Below are positions 54,805 through 62,782 of a stretch of DNA of 64,000 bases, one piece after another (within the stretch, counting starts at the first letter, position 1; the number at the start of each line of letters is the position of its first letter). This DNA comes from SAR202 cluster bacterium bin87 (GTDB lineage: Bacteria; Chloroflexota; Dehalococcoidia; Lucifugimonadales; UBA3495). The stretch lies in assembly GCA_002238825.1 (NCBI GenBank), contig MPNC01000008.1:1-64000 (forward strand), read 5' to 3'. The notes under the pieces were generated by a model, which did not search any database, had not been told where the DNA came from, and was given only the letters and a program-made list of their open reading frames with translations. Position numbers and translations under genes: made by a program.

Positions 54805-55239
54805 TCAACCGGGAGGGTGGCAAATCGAGCAGACGCCGCCGATGGTGATGTTGTCGAGGTCGGGCGTGAACCCGAATTCCCCCTGCAAGCGCTGGCTGAA
54901 TTCCGCCAGGTAGGCGGGGCTCAGGGTCTGCACCGAATAGCATTCGGAACAAACCATGTGGTTGTGGCGAGTTTGGTGATCGGCCAACTCGAAGTGGAGT
55001 TTGTTTCCAATCACAACTTCCGTCACGACGCCGAGACGCTTGAGCAACTGCAAAGTGCGATAGATGGTAGCCAGGTCGACGTAGGGGTGCTGTTCCTTGG
55101 CCAGGTTCCACACCTCGTCGGCGCCGATATGGCCGGGCCGGTTGGCCACGATGTCCAGTACGGACAGACGTTGCGGGGTCATCCGATAGCCTTCGGAGCG
55201 CAGGCGCGCCACAGCCGATTCGTGCCCAGACATGCGCAT
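54805..55239 (-). CDS. zur: Fur-family metal regulator, probably Zur
   Basis: A 144-residue Fur-family repressor. DNA-binding winged helix with MTPQRLSVLDIVANRPGHIGADEVW and VDLATIYRTLQLLKRLG; metal region HFELADHQTRHNHMVCSECYSV with CxxC, and a second CxxC at the C-terminus (GGVCSICHPP) forming the structural zinc site. Context with zinc uptake genes supports Zur over Fur or PerR. ATG 55239 (MRMSGHES) is chosen; the frame extends to TTG 55272, but that would fall inside the -10. The gene is first of the zur-znuACB-MFS operon. Confidence 0.88.
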   Translation of the reverse strand: MRMSGHESAVARLRSEGYRMTPQRLSVLDIVANRPGHIGADEVWNLAKEQHPYVDLATIYRTLQLLKRLGVVTEVVIGNKLHFELADHQTRHNHMVCSECYSVQTLSPAYLAEFSQRLQGEFGFTPDLDNITIGGVCSICHPPG

Positions 55240-55260
55240 ACCACCGTTGTTGCATGGATT

Positions 55261-55299
55261 TGCGATAAACAATTATAGCATCACACCCAGCGGCGTCAA
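55261..55299 (-). promoter_or_regulatory. zur promoter with overlapping 20-bp dyad (candidate Zur operator)
   Basis: On the minus strand: -35 TTGACG (55294-55299), 16-base spacer, extended -10 TGC-TATAAT (55272-55277). The plus-strand 20-mer TGCGATAAACAATTATAGCA (55261-55280) is a 9-2-9 inverted repeat matching in 7 of 9 pairs and covers the -10 and probable start site, as expected for an autorepressing Zur box. Confidence 0.65.
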
Positions 55300-55339
55300 C
55301 CGGTTTTGCAGCTGACGCGTACCCAGTTTCGCTGGAGCC

Positions 55340-55430
55340 GTCGTTGCGTGCGCAGCGCGGCAATCTCGTTGCGGCACGGAACGTTCCTGCGGGGACGAGA
55401 TCGCCACGTCGCTTGGCTCCTCGCGTTGAC
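55340..55430. repeat. MITE-like palindromic repeat, copy 2
   Basis: A 91-bp element matching copy 1 (42088-42193) in inverse orientation, with the same imperfect terminal inverted repeats and a shorter middle. It lies in the gap between zur and the HAS-barrel gene. Confidence 0.7.
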
Positions 55431-55690
55431 AAACTGGACACGCGTGTGGCTTTGCGGCGCGTGCGTACCCAGCTTGCCGGCCGGGAAACGCCAGAAGCAG
55501 GAATTACGGGATTTTTTGATTTACGTGATCGGAATATCTCCATGTCAGAACGGCCGCCATCCTCATAATCTCCAAATTCCGAAACGCTGATTCTGATGAT
55601 TGACGAAAGCGCGCACGCATGAGCCGTAGCAGGCGGTCTCTGTCCGGGCGCCCACGAATGCCGGAGCCTGCGCCGTGCTAGAATTCGCCC
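55431..55690. other. Remaining gap between repeat copy 2 and HAS-barrel gene
   Basis: About 260 bases with no supported gene; only the near-leaderless promoter of the next gene (TGC-TAGAAT at 55676-55684) is evident. Confidence 0.4.
55676..55684 (+). promoter_or_regulatory. Extended -10 promoter for a leaderless HAS-barrel mRNA
   Basis: TGCTAGAAT ends six bases before ATG 55691, so transcription would start at or beside the start codon. No ribosome-binding site is present. Confidence 0.5.
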
Positions 55691-56284
55691 ATGGGGGAAG
55701 TTCAACCTGGCCAGCGCGTGGGGGAGGTGACGGCCTCGCAAACGCAGCGCGTCGACGCTCAATGCTACCGCGCGCATGCGGCGCCGCCGCTTGGGTCGTT
55801 GGTACGCATGGGATCGCCTCCGATCTACGCGGTGGTAATGGAGATCCGGCACGAGCCGCTGGATCCCACCCGCCCGCTGGCGGCCAGAGGCGCGGACCTG
55901 GAGACGGAAGACGAACTCTACGCAGCCAATCCCCAGTTGAGCGCAATACTGGCGACGAGATTTACCGCCGCTATCGTCGGCTACCGGGACGACGACGGAA
56001 TACGTGCGGGATTGCCCAGCCTGCCGCCGGACCTACACTCGTTCGTCTTCCTCTGCGACGCCGGAGATGTCGCCGGGTTCGGCGGCGATTTTGGGTGGCT
56101 GAAGCTCCTTTTGGAAGTGCGATCGCCGGCGTCAGACACTGCGATTGCGAAACTGCTGCGGCAGGCCTCCAATTCCCGAACCGACTCCCGGAGTTTCCTG
56201 GTGGGGGCCGGAAAGGCGCTGGCCGCAGAGCTTTCCCGCGAGCCCCAGCGCATGCGGGCCCTGTTGCGCGAGGTCGGTGGATGA
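55691..56284 (+). CDS. HAS-barrel domain protein paired with a HerA-like ATPase
   Basis: A 197-residue protein with an N-terminal HAS-barrel (RVGEVTASQTQRVDAQCYRA, then APPLGSLVRM and YAVVMEIRHEPLDPTRP), the small beta-barrel usually found at the N-terminus of HerA/FtsK-like ATPases, here as a separate chain. The segments YAANPQLSAI and LPPDLHSFVFLCD match the uncharacterised cyanobacterial/Chloroflexota family that precedes DUF87 ATPases. It overlaps the ATPase gene by four bases (ATGA). Not NurA: no DxD/E nuclease pattern is visible. Confidence 0.75.
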   Translation: MGEVQPGQRVGEVTASQTQRVDAQCYRAHAAPPLGSLVRMGSPPIYAVVMEIRHEPLDPTRPLAARGADLETEDELYAANPQLSAILATRFTAAIVGYRDDDGIRAGLPSLPPDLHSFVFLCDAGDVAGFGGDFGWLKLLLEVRSPASDTAIAKLLRQASNSRTDSRSFLVGAGKALAAELSREPQRMRALLREVGG

Positions 56285-57975
56285 TGCTGGCTGACGGATT
56301 CAGTAGCAACGGCTCGGGTTCACCTGGAGTTCGCCGGCTTGGCCAGGTGGTCGGAGGTTCGCTGTCACGCGGTTTGGACGTCCGGCTGGACGCGTCCGAC
56401 GCCAGCGCCGAGGACGTGGCTGTGGGCTCGTTCGTAACCATCCAGGGACGCCGGCAGCGCTATTTCGCCGTGGTGACCGACATCGAATTGCGGGCTGTGG
56501 ACGACGGAGTGCGTCATTTCCCACCCTCTGAAATCGGCGATGGCGGTTTCACCGCAGAGGTCATCTCCGGCACCGTGGCTTATGGGCAACTGTCGGCCAT
56601 GCCCAGCATGGCGGTTCCGATTGAGGCCGTCCAGCAGGGGGCCGCTGAACAGGCGAAGACGATTCCCGAACATTTTTCCCCGGTATACGCAGCCTCTCAG
56701 GCGGACATTGACGCGGTATTTCGGGCTCGGGACGGGGACTTCGCCCTGGGGTCGCCCCAGGGCATGGAATCGTCGCTCGTACGCCTGGATCTGAAGACGT
56801 TGGCCAACCGGTCCGTCGGCGTGTTTGGCGCTTCCGGCACCGGCAAGACCTTTTTGGCGCGAATGTTATTGGCCGGTCTGGTGAAGCAAACCCCGGCCGT
56901 GTCGCTGGTATTCGACATGGAGAGCGAGTACGGCTGGCAGGGACAGGACAACGACCGGGGACGCCAGGTCAAGGGGCTCAAGCAACTGTTCCCCTCCAGG
57001 GTTGTAACCTTCACGCTGGACGAAGCAAGCAGCCGACGCCGGGGAGCCACGCCGGACGGGGTGGTCCGCATCGGGTACGACGAGGTCGAACCCGAGGACA
57101 TCGAGGTGCTTCGCGAGTCGCTGAATTTATCCGAAGTCGCGGCTGCAACTTCGTGGAACGTGGCCAGGCACTTCAAGGACCAATGGCTGCGCGAATTCAT
57201 TGCGCTGAACGCTGCCGATGTGAATGATTTGGCTTCTGAAATCGGCGTCAACCTGTCCGCCCTGCAAACGCTGCATCGCCGCCTCCTGTCCTGGGAGCGG
57301 TTCGGGTTCCTGGCCAACGAGAGCCAGGGCAACGCCAGCGCCGGCGGCATCATCGAACAACTGGAGCGTGGAAATCACGTGGTTCTGGAGTTCGGTCAAT
57401 ACGGGCGCAACACCGCCGCGTACGTGCTGGTCAGCAACCTGCTGACCCGTCGGATCCACGAGACCTGGGTGAGACGCAAGGAATTGGCCGACGGCGGGCA
57501 TGGGGACGAACCCAGATCGCTGGTGATCTTCATCGAAGAGGCACACAAGTTCCTCACGCCGGAAATCGCCTCCCAAACCATTTTCGGCGCCATCGCCCGT
57601 GAATTGAGAAAGTACAACGTGACGCTGATGATCGTCGACCAGCGGCCCAGCGGCATCGACTCTGAGGTCATGAGCCAGTTGGGCACGAGGCTGTCCTGCG
57701 CCTTGAACGACGACCGGGACATGAACGCGGTGTTGATGGGAGCCCGGGACGCGGGCCAACTGCGTAATGTCCTGTCGCGTCTCGACAGCAAGCAACAGGC
57801 CCTGGTATTCGGCCACGCGGTGCCGATGCCAGTGGTTGTGCGACCCCGTGACTACGACGAGGCGTTTTACGCGGAAATGGGAGCCGGTCCGAGCGTCGTT
57901 GTGGCCGGTGGGTTGCCGGAAAACGAGGCGGAACGGATGCAGCGGGAAATCGACGAGCTGTTCCCTCCGGAATGA
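56281..57975 (+). CDS. herA: HerA-like (DUF87) DNA-translocating ATPase
   Basis: A 564-residue HerA/FtsK-superfamily ATPase. N-terminal HAS-barrel (RRLGQVVGGSLSRGLDVRLD, residues about 19-60), Walker A FGASGTGKTFLA (about residue 181), Walker B LVIFIEEAHKF (about 413), and a C-terminal arginine-finger region QLGTRLSCALNDDRDMNAVL. HerA usually works with the nuclease NurA in end resection or defence; no NurA is adjacent, only the HAS-barrel protein that it overlaps. DNA-related translocation is inferred from family. Confidence 0.88.
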   Translation: MMLADGFSSNGSGSPGVRRLGQVVGGSLSRGLDVRLDASDASAEDVAVGSFVTIQGRRQRYFAVVTDIELRAVDDGVRHFPPSEIGDGGFTAEVISGTVAYGQLSAMPSMAVPIEAVQQGAAEQAKTIPEHFSPVYAASQADIDAVFRARDGDFALGSPQGMESSLVRLDLKTLANRSVGVFGASGTGKTFLARMLLAGLVKQTPAVSLVFDMESEYGWQGQDNDRGRQVKGLKQLFPSRVVTFTLDEASSRRRGATPDGVVRIGYDEVEPEDIEVLRESLNLSEVAAATSWNVARHFKDQWLREFIALNAADVNDLASEIGVNLSALQTLHRRLLSWERFGFLANESQGNASAGGIIEQLERGNHVVLEFGQYGRNTAAYVLVSNLLTRRIHETWVRRKELADGGHGDEPRSLVIFIEEAHKFLTPEIASQTIFGAIARELRKYNVTLMIVDQRPSGIDSEVMSQLGTRLSCALNDDRDMNAVLMGARDAGQLRNVLSRLDSKQQALVFGHAVPMPVVVRPRDYDEAFYAEMGAGPSVVVAGGLPENEAERMQREIDELFPPE

Positions 57976-58017
57976 AGTTCTTTACATCGATGCACAGGAT
58001 GTTCGGGATATTGAATT

Positions 58018-58860
58018 ATGAAGGTTGTTGAAACTTGTGCAGAGATGGCCGCGTTGTGCCGGGAAGTTGACCGTCCATTGGGGCTGGTGCCCACGATGGG
58101 AGCGTTGCACGATGGGCATCTGTCGCTGGTCCAGCAGGCACGCGCCGACAACTCAACCTTGGCCGCATCGATCTTCGTAAACCCGACCCAGTTCGGGCCT
58201 CACGAGGACTTTGCGCGCTACCCGCGCAGCCTGGAGCGGGACCTGGAGTCGTTGGAAGCCGAAGGCACAGACCTGGTTTTCGTCCCTCCGCCGCACGAAG
58301 TGTATCCGGAGGGGTTTGACACCTGGATTGAGCCGGGCGCTGTCGCCGAGGGCATGGAAGGCGCGGCCCGCCCGGGCCACTTCCGGGGGGTGGCCACGGT
58401 GGTCGCCAAGCTGTTTACCATTACGCGACCCGACCGGGCATATTTCGGGCAGAAAGATGGCCAGCAGGTGGCGGTCATCCGGAAGATGAACGAGGACCTG
58501 AACCTGGGCGCCGAAGTGGTTACAATGCCGACGATACGGGAACCGGACGGTCTGGCGCTGAGCAGTCGCAACGCCTACCTGAGCCCGGAGGAGCGGGAGG
58601 CCGCGCCCGCGGTGTACCGGGCGCTATGCGCCGCTGAGGATGTATGGCGGCGGGGCGAACGAGACGCAGGACGCATACAGCGTGCCGCCCACAACATCCT
58701 GGGACGCGAGACCCTGATAGGGGCGGTGGACTACGTGGGCATCGTGGACGCCGACACCATGCGACCGCTTGCTACCACCCACGAGGGCCGGCCAGTGATG
58801 ATCGCCGCGGCGGTGCAACTGGGGACGGTACGGCTGATCGATAACGTGGTGCTCGGGTAA
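58018..58860 (+). CDS. panC: Pantothenate synthetase
   Basis: A 280-residue ligase joining pantoate and beta-alanine with ATP in pantothenate (CoA) synthesis. Motifs: LVPTMGALHDGHLSLVQQA with the HIGH-like HDGH, IFVNPTQFGPHEDF, RPGHFRGVATVVAKLF, YFGQKDGQQVAVIRKM (KMSKS-like), and LSSRNAYLSPEER. Normal length. ATG 58018 lies 42 bases after the HerA-like stop. Other pan genes are not in the window. Confidence 0.95.
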   Translation: MKVVETCAEMAALCREVDRPLGLVPTMGALHDGHLSLVQQARADNSTLAASIFVNPTQFGPHEDFARYPRSLERDLESLEAEGTDLVFVPPPHEVYPEGFDTWIEPGAVAEGMEGAARPGHFRGVATVVAKLFTITRPDRAYFGQKDGQQVAVIRKMNEDLNLGAEVVTMPTIREPDGLALSSRNAYLSPEEREAAPAVYRALCAAEDVWRRGERDAGRIQRAAHNILGRETLIGAVDYVGIVDADTMRPLATTHEGRPVMIAAAVQLGTVRLIDNVVLG

Positions 58861-58914
58861 GTGTCCGGGTCGTACAGAATGCGATCCTGTATGCGCTCCA
58901 CGGGGATCAAACCG

Positions 58915-58945
58915 AAAAAAACCGCCGGGAGCGAAGTCCCGGCGG
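58915..58945 (-). terminator. Intrinsic terminator of the etfBA operon (also facing panC)
   Basis: Nine-bp stem CCGCCGGGA/TCCCGGCGG with six-base loop, followed on the minus strand by seven T residues (complement of A at 58915-58921). It sits between the convergent panC and etfA genes. Confidence 0.85.
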
Positions 58946-58971
58946 CTAAAATCCCACAGGTGGATTATCCA

Positions 58972-59970
58972 CTAAGACTGGGTCAACTCCCGCACCGTCT
59001 CCATGAGAGCAGGGATCACCTTTTCCCAGTCGCCGACCACGCCGTAGCGGGCTTCCTTGAAGATGTTGGCGTCGGCGTCCTTGTTGATGGCGACGATGGC
59101 CTTAGAGCCGCTGCAACCCGCCATGTGCTGGCTGGCGCCGGAAATGGCCACGGTGATGTACAGGTCGGGGGTGATCGTCTTGCCGGTCAGACCCACCTGG
59201 TAGTTGGCGGGAACCCAGCCAGAGTCCACGGCGGCGCGGGACGCTCCCACGGCTCCGCCCAACAGGCCGGCCAGTTCTTCCAGCTGGGAGAAGGGCTCGG
59301 GTCCGCCGAGGCCGCGCCCGCCGGAAACGACGATCCGGGCGTCCTCCAGCTTGATGCCCTCGGCCTCTTCCTTCACCACATCGACCACGCGGGTCTTCGC
59401 CGCGGCGGCATCGATATCCACGGGGAATGCCACCACCTGTCCGCTGCGACTGGCGTCAGCATCCAGGGGTTCGTAGGTCTTGGGCCGGAGAGCGGCGATC
59501 TGCGGAGTGTGGGTGCAGCTCACCACGGCAATGGCGCTGCCGCCATACACCGGGCGGTTGGCCAGCAGGCGACCGGTTTCGGCATCGGCGGACACTTCCA
59601 GGCAGTCCTGTGCCAGTCCCACGCCCAGGCGGAACGCCAGGCGCGGAGCCAGTTCGCGGCCCTCGTTGTTTCGTGCAATGAGAATGATGCCCGGGTTGGC
59701 CTCTGTCGCCACGGTCTGCATGGCCGACAGGAACAGATCCGGATGGTAGTCGGCGAGGGCAGGGTTGGTCACTGCGTAGGCTTTGTCGGCCCCGTGGGCG
59801 ATAGCCTGCTGGGGAGCATCGGCGACGTCCGCTCCGATCACCGCGATGGACAGTTCCTGGTTCAGGGCGTCGGCGAGGGCACGCCCGGCGGCCAGCAACT
59901 CCTGGGCAGTTGATGCGAGCTGCCCGTCGGGGGCGTCGCCAAAAACGAGGATGCCGGTTGCGTCTGCCAT
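58972..59970 (-). CDS. etfA: Electron transfer flavoprotein alpha subunit
   Basis: A 332-residue FAD-binding subunit of the ETF heterodimer, which carries electrons from acyl-CoA dehydrogenases and similar flavoenzymes to the quinone pool. C-terminal FAD domain: [60 protein letters not shown] and [24 protein letters not shown] precedes ATG 59970. Second gene of etfBA. No ETF-quinone oxidoreductase is nearby. Confidence 0.94.
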   Translation of the reverse strand: MADATGILVFGDAPDGQLASTAQELLAAGRALADALNQELSIAVIGADVADAPQQAIAHGADKAYAVTNPALADYHPDLFLSAMQTVATEANPGIILIARNNEGRELAPRLAFRLGVGLAQDCLEVSADAETGRLLANRPVYGGSAIAVVSCTHTPQIAALRPKTYEPLDADASRSGQVVAFPVDIDAAAAKTRVVDVVKEEAEGIKLEDARIVVSGGRGLGGPEPFSQLEELAGLLGGAVGASRAAVDSGWVPANYQVGLTGKTITPDLYITVAISGASQHMAGCSGSKAIVAINKDADANIFKEARYGVVGDWEKVIPALMETVRELTQS

Positions 59971-60000
59971 GGTTTACTCCGTGAGTGGGGCCCGAAGATA

Positions 60001-60021
60001 TAACGGGTCGGAAACCCGTTA
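60001..60021. other. Hairpin between etfB and etfA
   Basis: Eight-bp stem TAACGGGT/ACCCGTTA with a five-base loop in the 72-base gap between the two ETF genes. It could adjust relative expression or mRNA stability of the two subunits. Confidence 0.45.
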
Positions 60022-60042
60022 ACGCATTTGACTTGGGTTAGT

Positions 60043-60843
60043 TTAGATAAGGCGATCCTCGCGGAGTCGCAACGCCAGCTGGCGAGCCGCGTCCGCGTCG
60101 TCGTCGCCCTCGATGATCTCGCAGTCCTGGTCCCGCTCGGGCACGAACAGGTCATGCAGCGTCAGGCGCGGTTCCAACTGGGCGTCGTCGACGTCCAGGT
60201 CGCTGGTGGTCCAGACGGTTGGACGCTTGCGGGTGGCCGCCATGATGCCTCGCAGAGTGGGGTATCGGGGCTGGCCCAGCTCGTTGCTGACGGTGACCAG
60301 GGCCGGAAGGTCCGCCTCGACGACCTCGAAGCCGTCGGGGGCGAGGCGTTCCACCACCACCTTGCTGTCCTGCACATCCACCTTTTTTCCCAGGGTGATA
60401 CAGGCCATGCCCAGGGTCTCGGCGACCCCCAGGGGCACCTGGGCATTGTCCCAGTCAGAAGCCTGGCGTCCGCAGATGATCAGGTCAAAGCCGCCCAGCT
60501 TGTTGATGGCGGCGGTGAGCAGCTGCACGGTGAAGAACGAGTCCACCGAGTTGGCGAAGGCGTCGTCCTGCAGCAGCACCAACTCGTCCGCGCCCATGGA
60601 CAGCGGCTTCTTCATCACGTCCAGGGCGAAAGTGGTGCCGGAGGATATGACGGTGATGTTGGCTCCCTGCTCGTCCTTGATCTGCAGGGCCGCCTCCACG
60701 GCGTTTTCGTCAAAGCCGTTCACCACGGGCGGGATGTTCGCCGGCGGTACCACCTGCCGGGCGTCGGGATCAATACGGAAGGCGGCGGCGGGCATCTCCG
60801 GGTCGACGACCTGCTTGGCCAGCACGCAAATATTAACGGGCAT
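60043..60843 (-). CDS. etfB: Electron transfer flavoprotein beta subunit
   Basis: A 266-residue beta subunit that binds AMP and partners EtfA. Family segments: NICVLAKQVVDPEMPAAAFR, NGFDENAVEAALQIKDEQGA, DLIICGRQASDWDNAQVPLG, and LPALVTVSNELGQPRYPTLR. It is first in the etfBA operon. The set could serve beta-oxidation of the acyl-CoA made by the ligase at 13593-15206. Confidence 0.93.
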   Translation of the reverse strand: MPVNICVLAKQVVDPEMPAAAFRIDPDARQVVPPANIPPVVNGFDENAVEAALQIKDEQGANITVISSGTTFALDVMKKPLSMGADELVLLQDDAFANSVDSFFTVQLLTAAINKLGGFDLIICGRQASDWDNAQVPLGVAETLGMACITLGKKVDVQDSKVVVERLAPDGFEVVEADLPALVTVSNELGQPRYPTLRGIMAATRKRPTVWTTSDLDVDDAQLEPRLTLHDLFVPERDQDCEIIEGDDDADAARQLALRLREDRLI

Positions 60844-61034
60844 CAGGAAGGCACTCTCCTGTGGAGATACGAAAATGGGCTATGTGAAAGTTATCACTAG
60901 CCCATTCCAGTGTCAAACGTTCGCCGAATTCGTCGCGATAACAACGCTTTCGGGACAGACGTGCGGATCAAGCCCGTGGCCCTTTCCAATTCCAAGGGCT
61001 ATCGGATACCGAGATTGATCCGCGCCGGGTTCGA

Positions 61035-62042
61035 CTAGACCTCGCGGAAGGCCGGTTCCGCCTCTTCAATGTGGAAGTTGTTGGCCCAGAGATCGTCGAT
61101 GATTGCCTGGTCGCCTTCGCTAATTGGCGGCGTGTCCACGGCTTCGGAGTACTCCTTCAATTCGTCCAGCGTGGTGAAGTTCGGCAACACGCTGGTGATG
61201 GTCGGCTGGTGGAGCACAAATTGGATGGCAGCCTGGCTCATGGTGCGCCCGACCTCCTCGCCGGCGAGGAATTTCACCTGCTCTACTTTGACCAACGCCT
61301 CGCTCAGCCACTGGTGCCGGCGATACGAGCGGTGGTCGTTCTCGTCGAATTCCGGCGGCGCGTCGTATCGGCCCGTCAGCGCCTCGGAGGCGTGGGGCAC
61401 GCGGGACAACAGGCCGACCTGTTCCTTCTCGGCGATGGGGAAGAAGTCCTTTGCCGGGTCCTGCTCCAGGATACTGTAGATAATCTGGCAGCTGCTGACG
61501 TGGCGCTCCTCCATGCTGGCCTGGCCTTCCTCGAACCAGCCGATGTCGGGGCCCAATGAGGAGCCGTAGTAACGGATTTTGCCCTCGTGCTTCAACTCTT
61601 CGAGGGTCTCAAAGACCTCGTCGTTTTCGATTGCCTCGATCCGCGGGTTATGCAGCTGGTACAGATCGATGTAGTCGGTCTTGAGCCGGCGCAGCGATTG
61701 CTCGCAGGCGAATCGAATGAACTCCGGCTCGAACTTCTGCGGGCGTTCCTGGTGCCCGACGCGGGGCGTGGTCTGGTCGTAGATATCGTAGCCGAACTTG
61801 GTGGCGATGATCATTTCGTGGCGACGGTGGCTCATGAACTTGGCAAGCACGTCTTCGCCGTAGCCGTCGCCGTAGGTGTCGGCCGTGTCGAAGAAGTTGA
61901 TGCCCAGTTCCAGCGCCTCTTCCAGCAACTGGCGTCGCGTCTCCTCGGGGATGCGGCCCCACCAGTTGGTGGCCACGGTCCAAACGCCGAAGCCAACCTC
62001 GGAGATCATCAGGTCGGTGCGGGGGAGTTGGCGGTATTTCAT
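61035..62042 (-). CDS. Aldo/keto reductase
   Basis: A 335-residue NADPH-dependent (beta/alpha)8 reductase. Catalytic tetrad: Asp in FFDTADTYGDGYGEDVLAKF with Tyr, Lys in IIATKFGYDI, His in LYQLHNPRIEA. N-terminus MKYRQLPRTDLMISEVGFGV is typical. ATG 62042 is chosen over the upstream in-frame ATG 62081 because the family start matches. Substrate unknown. It stands between etfBA and the restriction gene on the same strand. Confidence 0.9.
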   Translation of the reverse strand: MKYRQLPRTDLMISEVGFGVWTVATNWWGRIPEETRRQLLEEALELGINFFDTADTYGDGYGEDVLAKFMSHRRHEMIIATKFGYDIYDQTTPRVGHQERPQKFEPEFIRFACEQSLRRLKTDYIDLYQLHNPRIEAIENDEVFETLEELKHEGKIRYYGSSLGPDIGWFEEGQASMEERHVSSCQIIYSILEQDPAKDFFPIAEKEQVGLLSRVPHASEALTGRYDAPPEFDENDHRSYRRHQWLSEALVKVEQVKFLAGEEVGRTMSQAAIQFVLHQPTITSVLPNFTTLDELKEYSEAVDTPPISEGDQAIIDDLWANNFHIEEAEPAFREV

Positions 62043-62194
62043 GGTGGTGTGTCCTCGTGTACCGGTGAGGTGGATATTCAATCTGCACTGGTGGTTTGCG
62101 TGTCGGCTAGCCGAAGTTCCCGGCCCGTGGCCACGCGACTTCCGCGTTGGGTTCTACGATACGACATTTGATAGCCGACCGGAATACGCTTGGT

Positions 62195-62779
62195 CTACTC
62201 GGCGCCGTTCCTGGACCGGAAGGTCCTGACAACATCCATGACCTGAGCCGCTGTTTCGTCTCGATCCTGAAGATTGAACGCCCACGTTCGACCGGGGTGC
62301 AAGGTGTCCCACTGTGAGCGCCGCTGATTCCACCGTCCTCGGCCAGGGTCGTTGTTACCAAAACCGTCGATGGCCACATTCCAAATCGGTTGATATTCAG
62401 CGATCAACACTTGCTCGGTGAGACCGATCCATACCGGATCGAGCACCAGCCAGCGGCAGCGAAATTCGTCCAGATCCAAGTTGGATGCCGATTTGATCGA
62501 CTCTGAGTGATGTGACAGCCGGCGGTCCAACGCAGTTGTGCCCGAAGTCGCCGAAGCGCGTCCTTGCCGCCTCCCAGGTGGGTCTGCCTTGCCAACGTAG
62601 ATGGGCGCGTCCTCACCGAGGCCAATGTACGCGGGGAACGTCCCAACGTAGTGCAACGTATACACTCCCACACCAACAAAACTCGTTTTCGGTGGCAATG
62701 CGTCAGCCGGATATTCCATGAGGGCGCGGACCGCGTTGCGACCCAACTCGTCCACGCTCAAAGGATCATAGGCTCGCAC
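62195..62779 (-). CDS. Eco29kI-like GIY-YIG restriction endonuclease
   Basis: A 194-residue type II restriction endonuclease of the Eco29kI family (GIY-YIG nuclease, CCGCGG-type target in the founder). Core: GVYTLHYVG (first Tyr about 40), IYVGKADPPG (second Tyr 61), Arg87 and His91 in LDRRLSHHSESI, Glu122 in WIGLTEQVLIAEY and Asn134 in PIWN. The order Tyr, Tyr, Arg-x3-His, Glu-x11-Asn agrees with Eco29kI. The end motif GFGNNDPGRGR and WDTLHPGR also fit. GTG 62779 follows the methylase stop by three bases. Target specificity cannot be read from sequence. Confidence 0.85.
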   Translation of the reverse strand: MRAYDPLSVDELGRNAVRALMEYPADALPPKTSFVGVGVYTLHYVGTFPAYIGLGEDAPIYVGKADPPGRRQGRASATSGTTALDRRLSHHSESIKSASNLDLDEFRCRWLVLDPVWIGLTEQVLIAEYQPIWNVAIDGFGNNDPGRGRWNQRRSQWDTLHPGRTWAFNLQDRDETAAQVMDVVRTFRSRNGAE

Positions 62780-62782
62780 GGA

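Noticed and set aside
55691-56284. NurA nuclease partner of HerA
   Set aside because: No NurA-type catalytic acidic motifs; the sequence fits a HAS-barrel protein.
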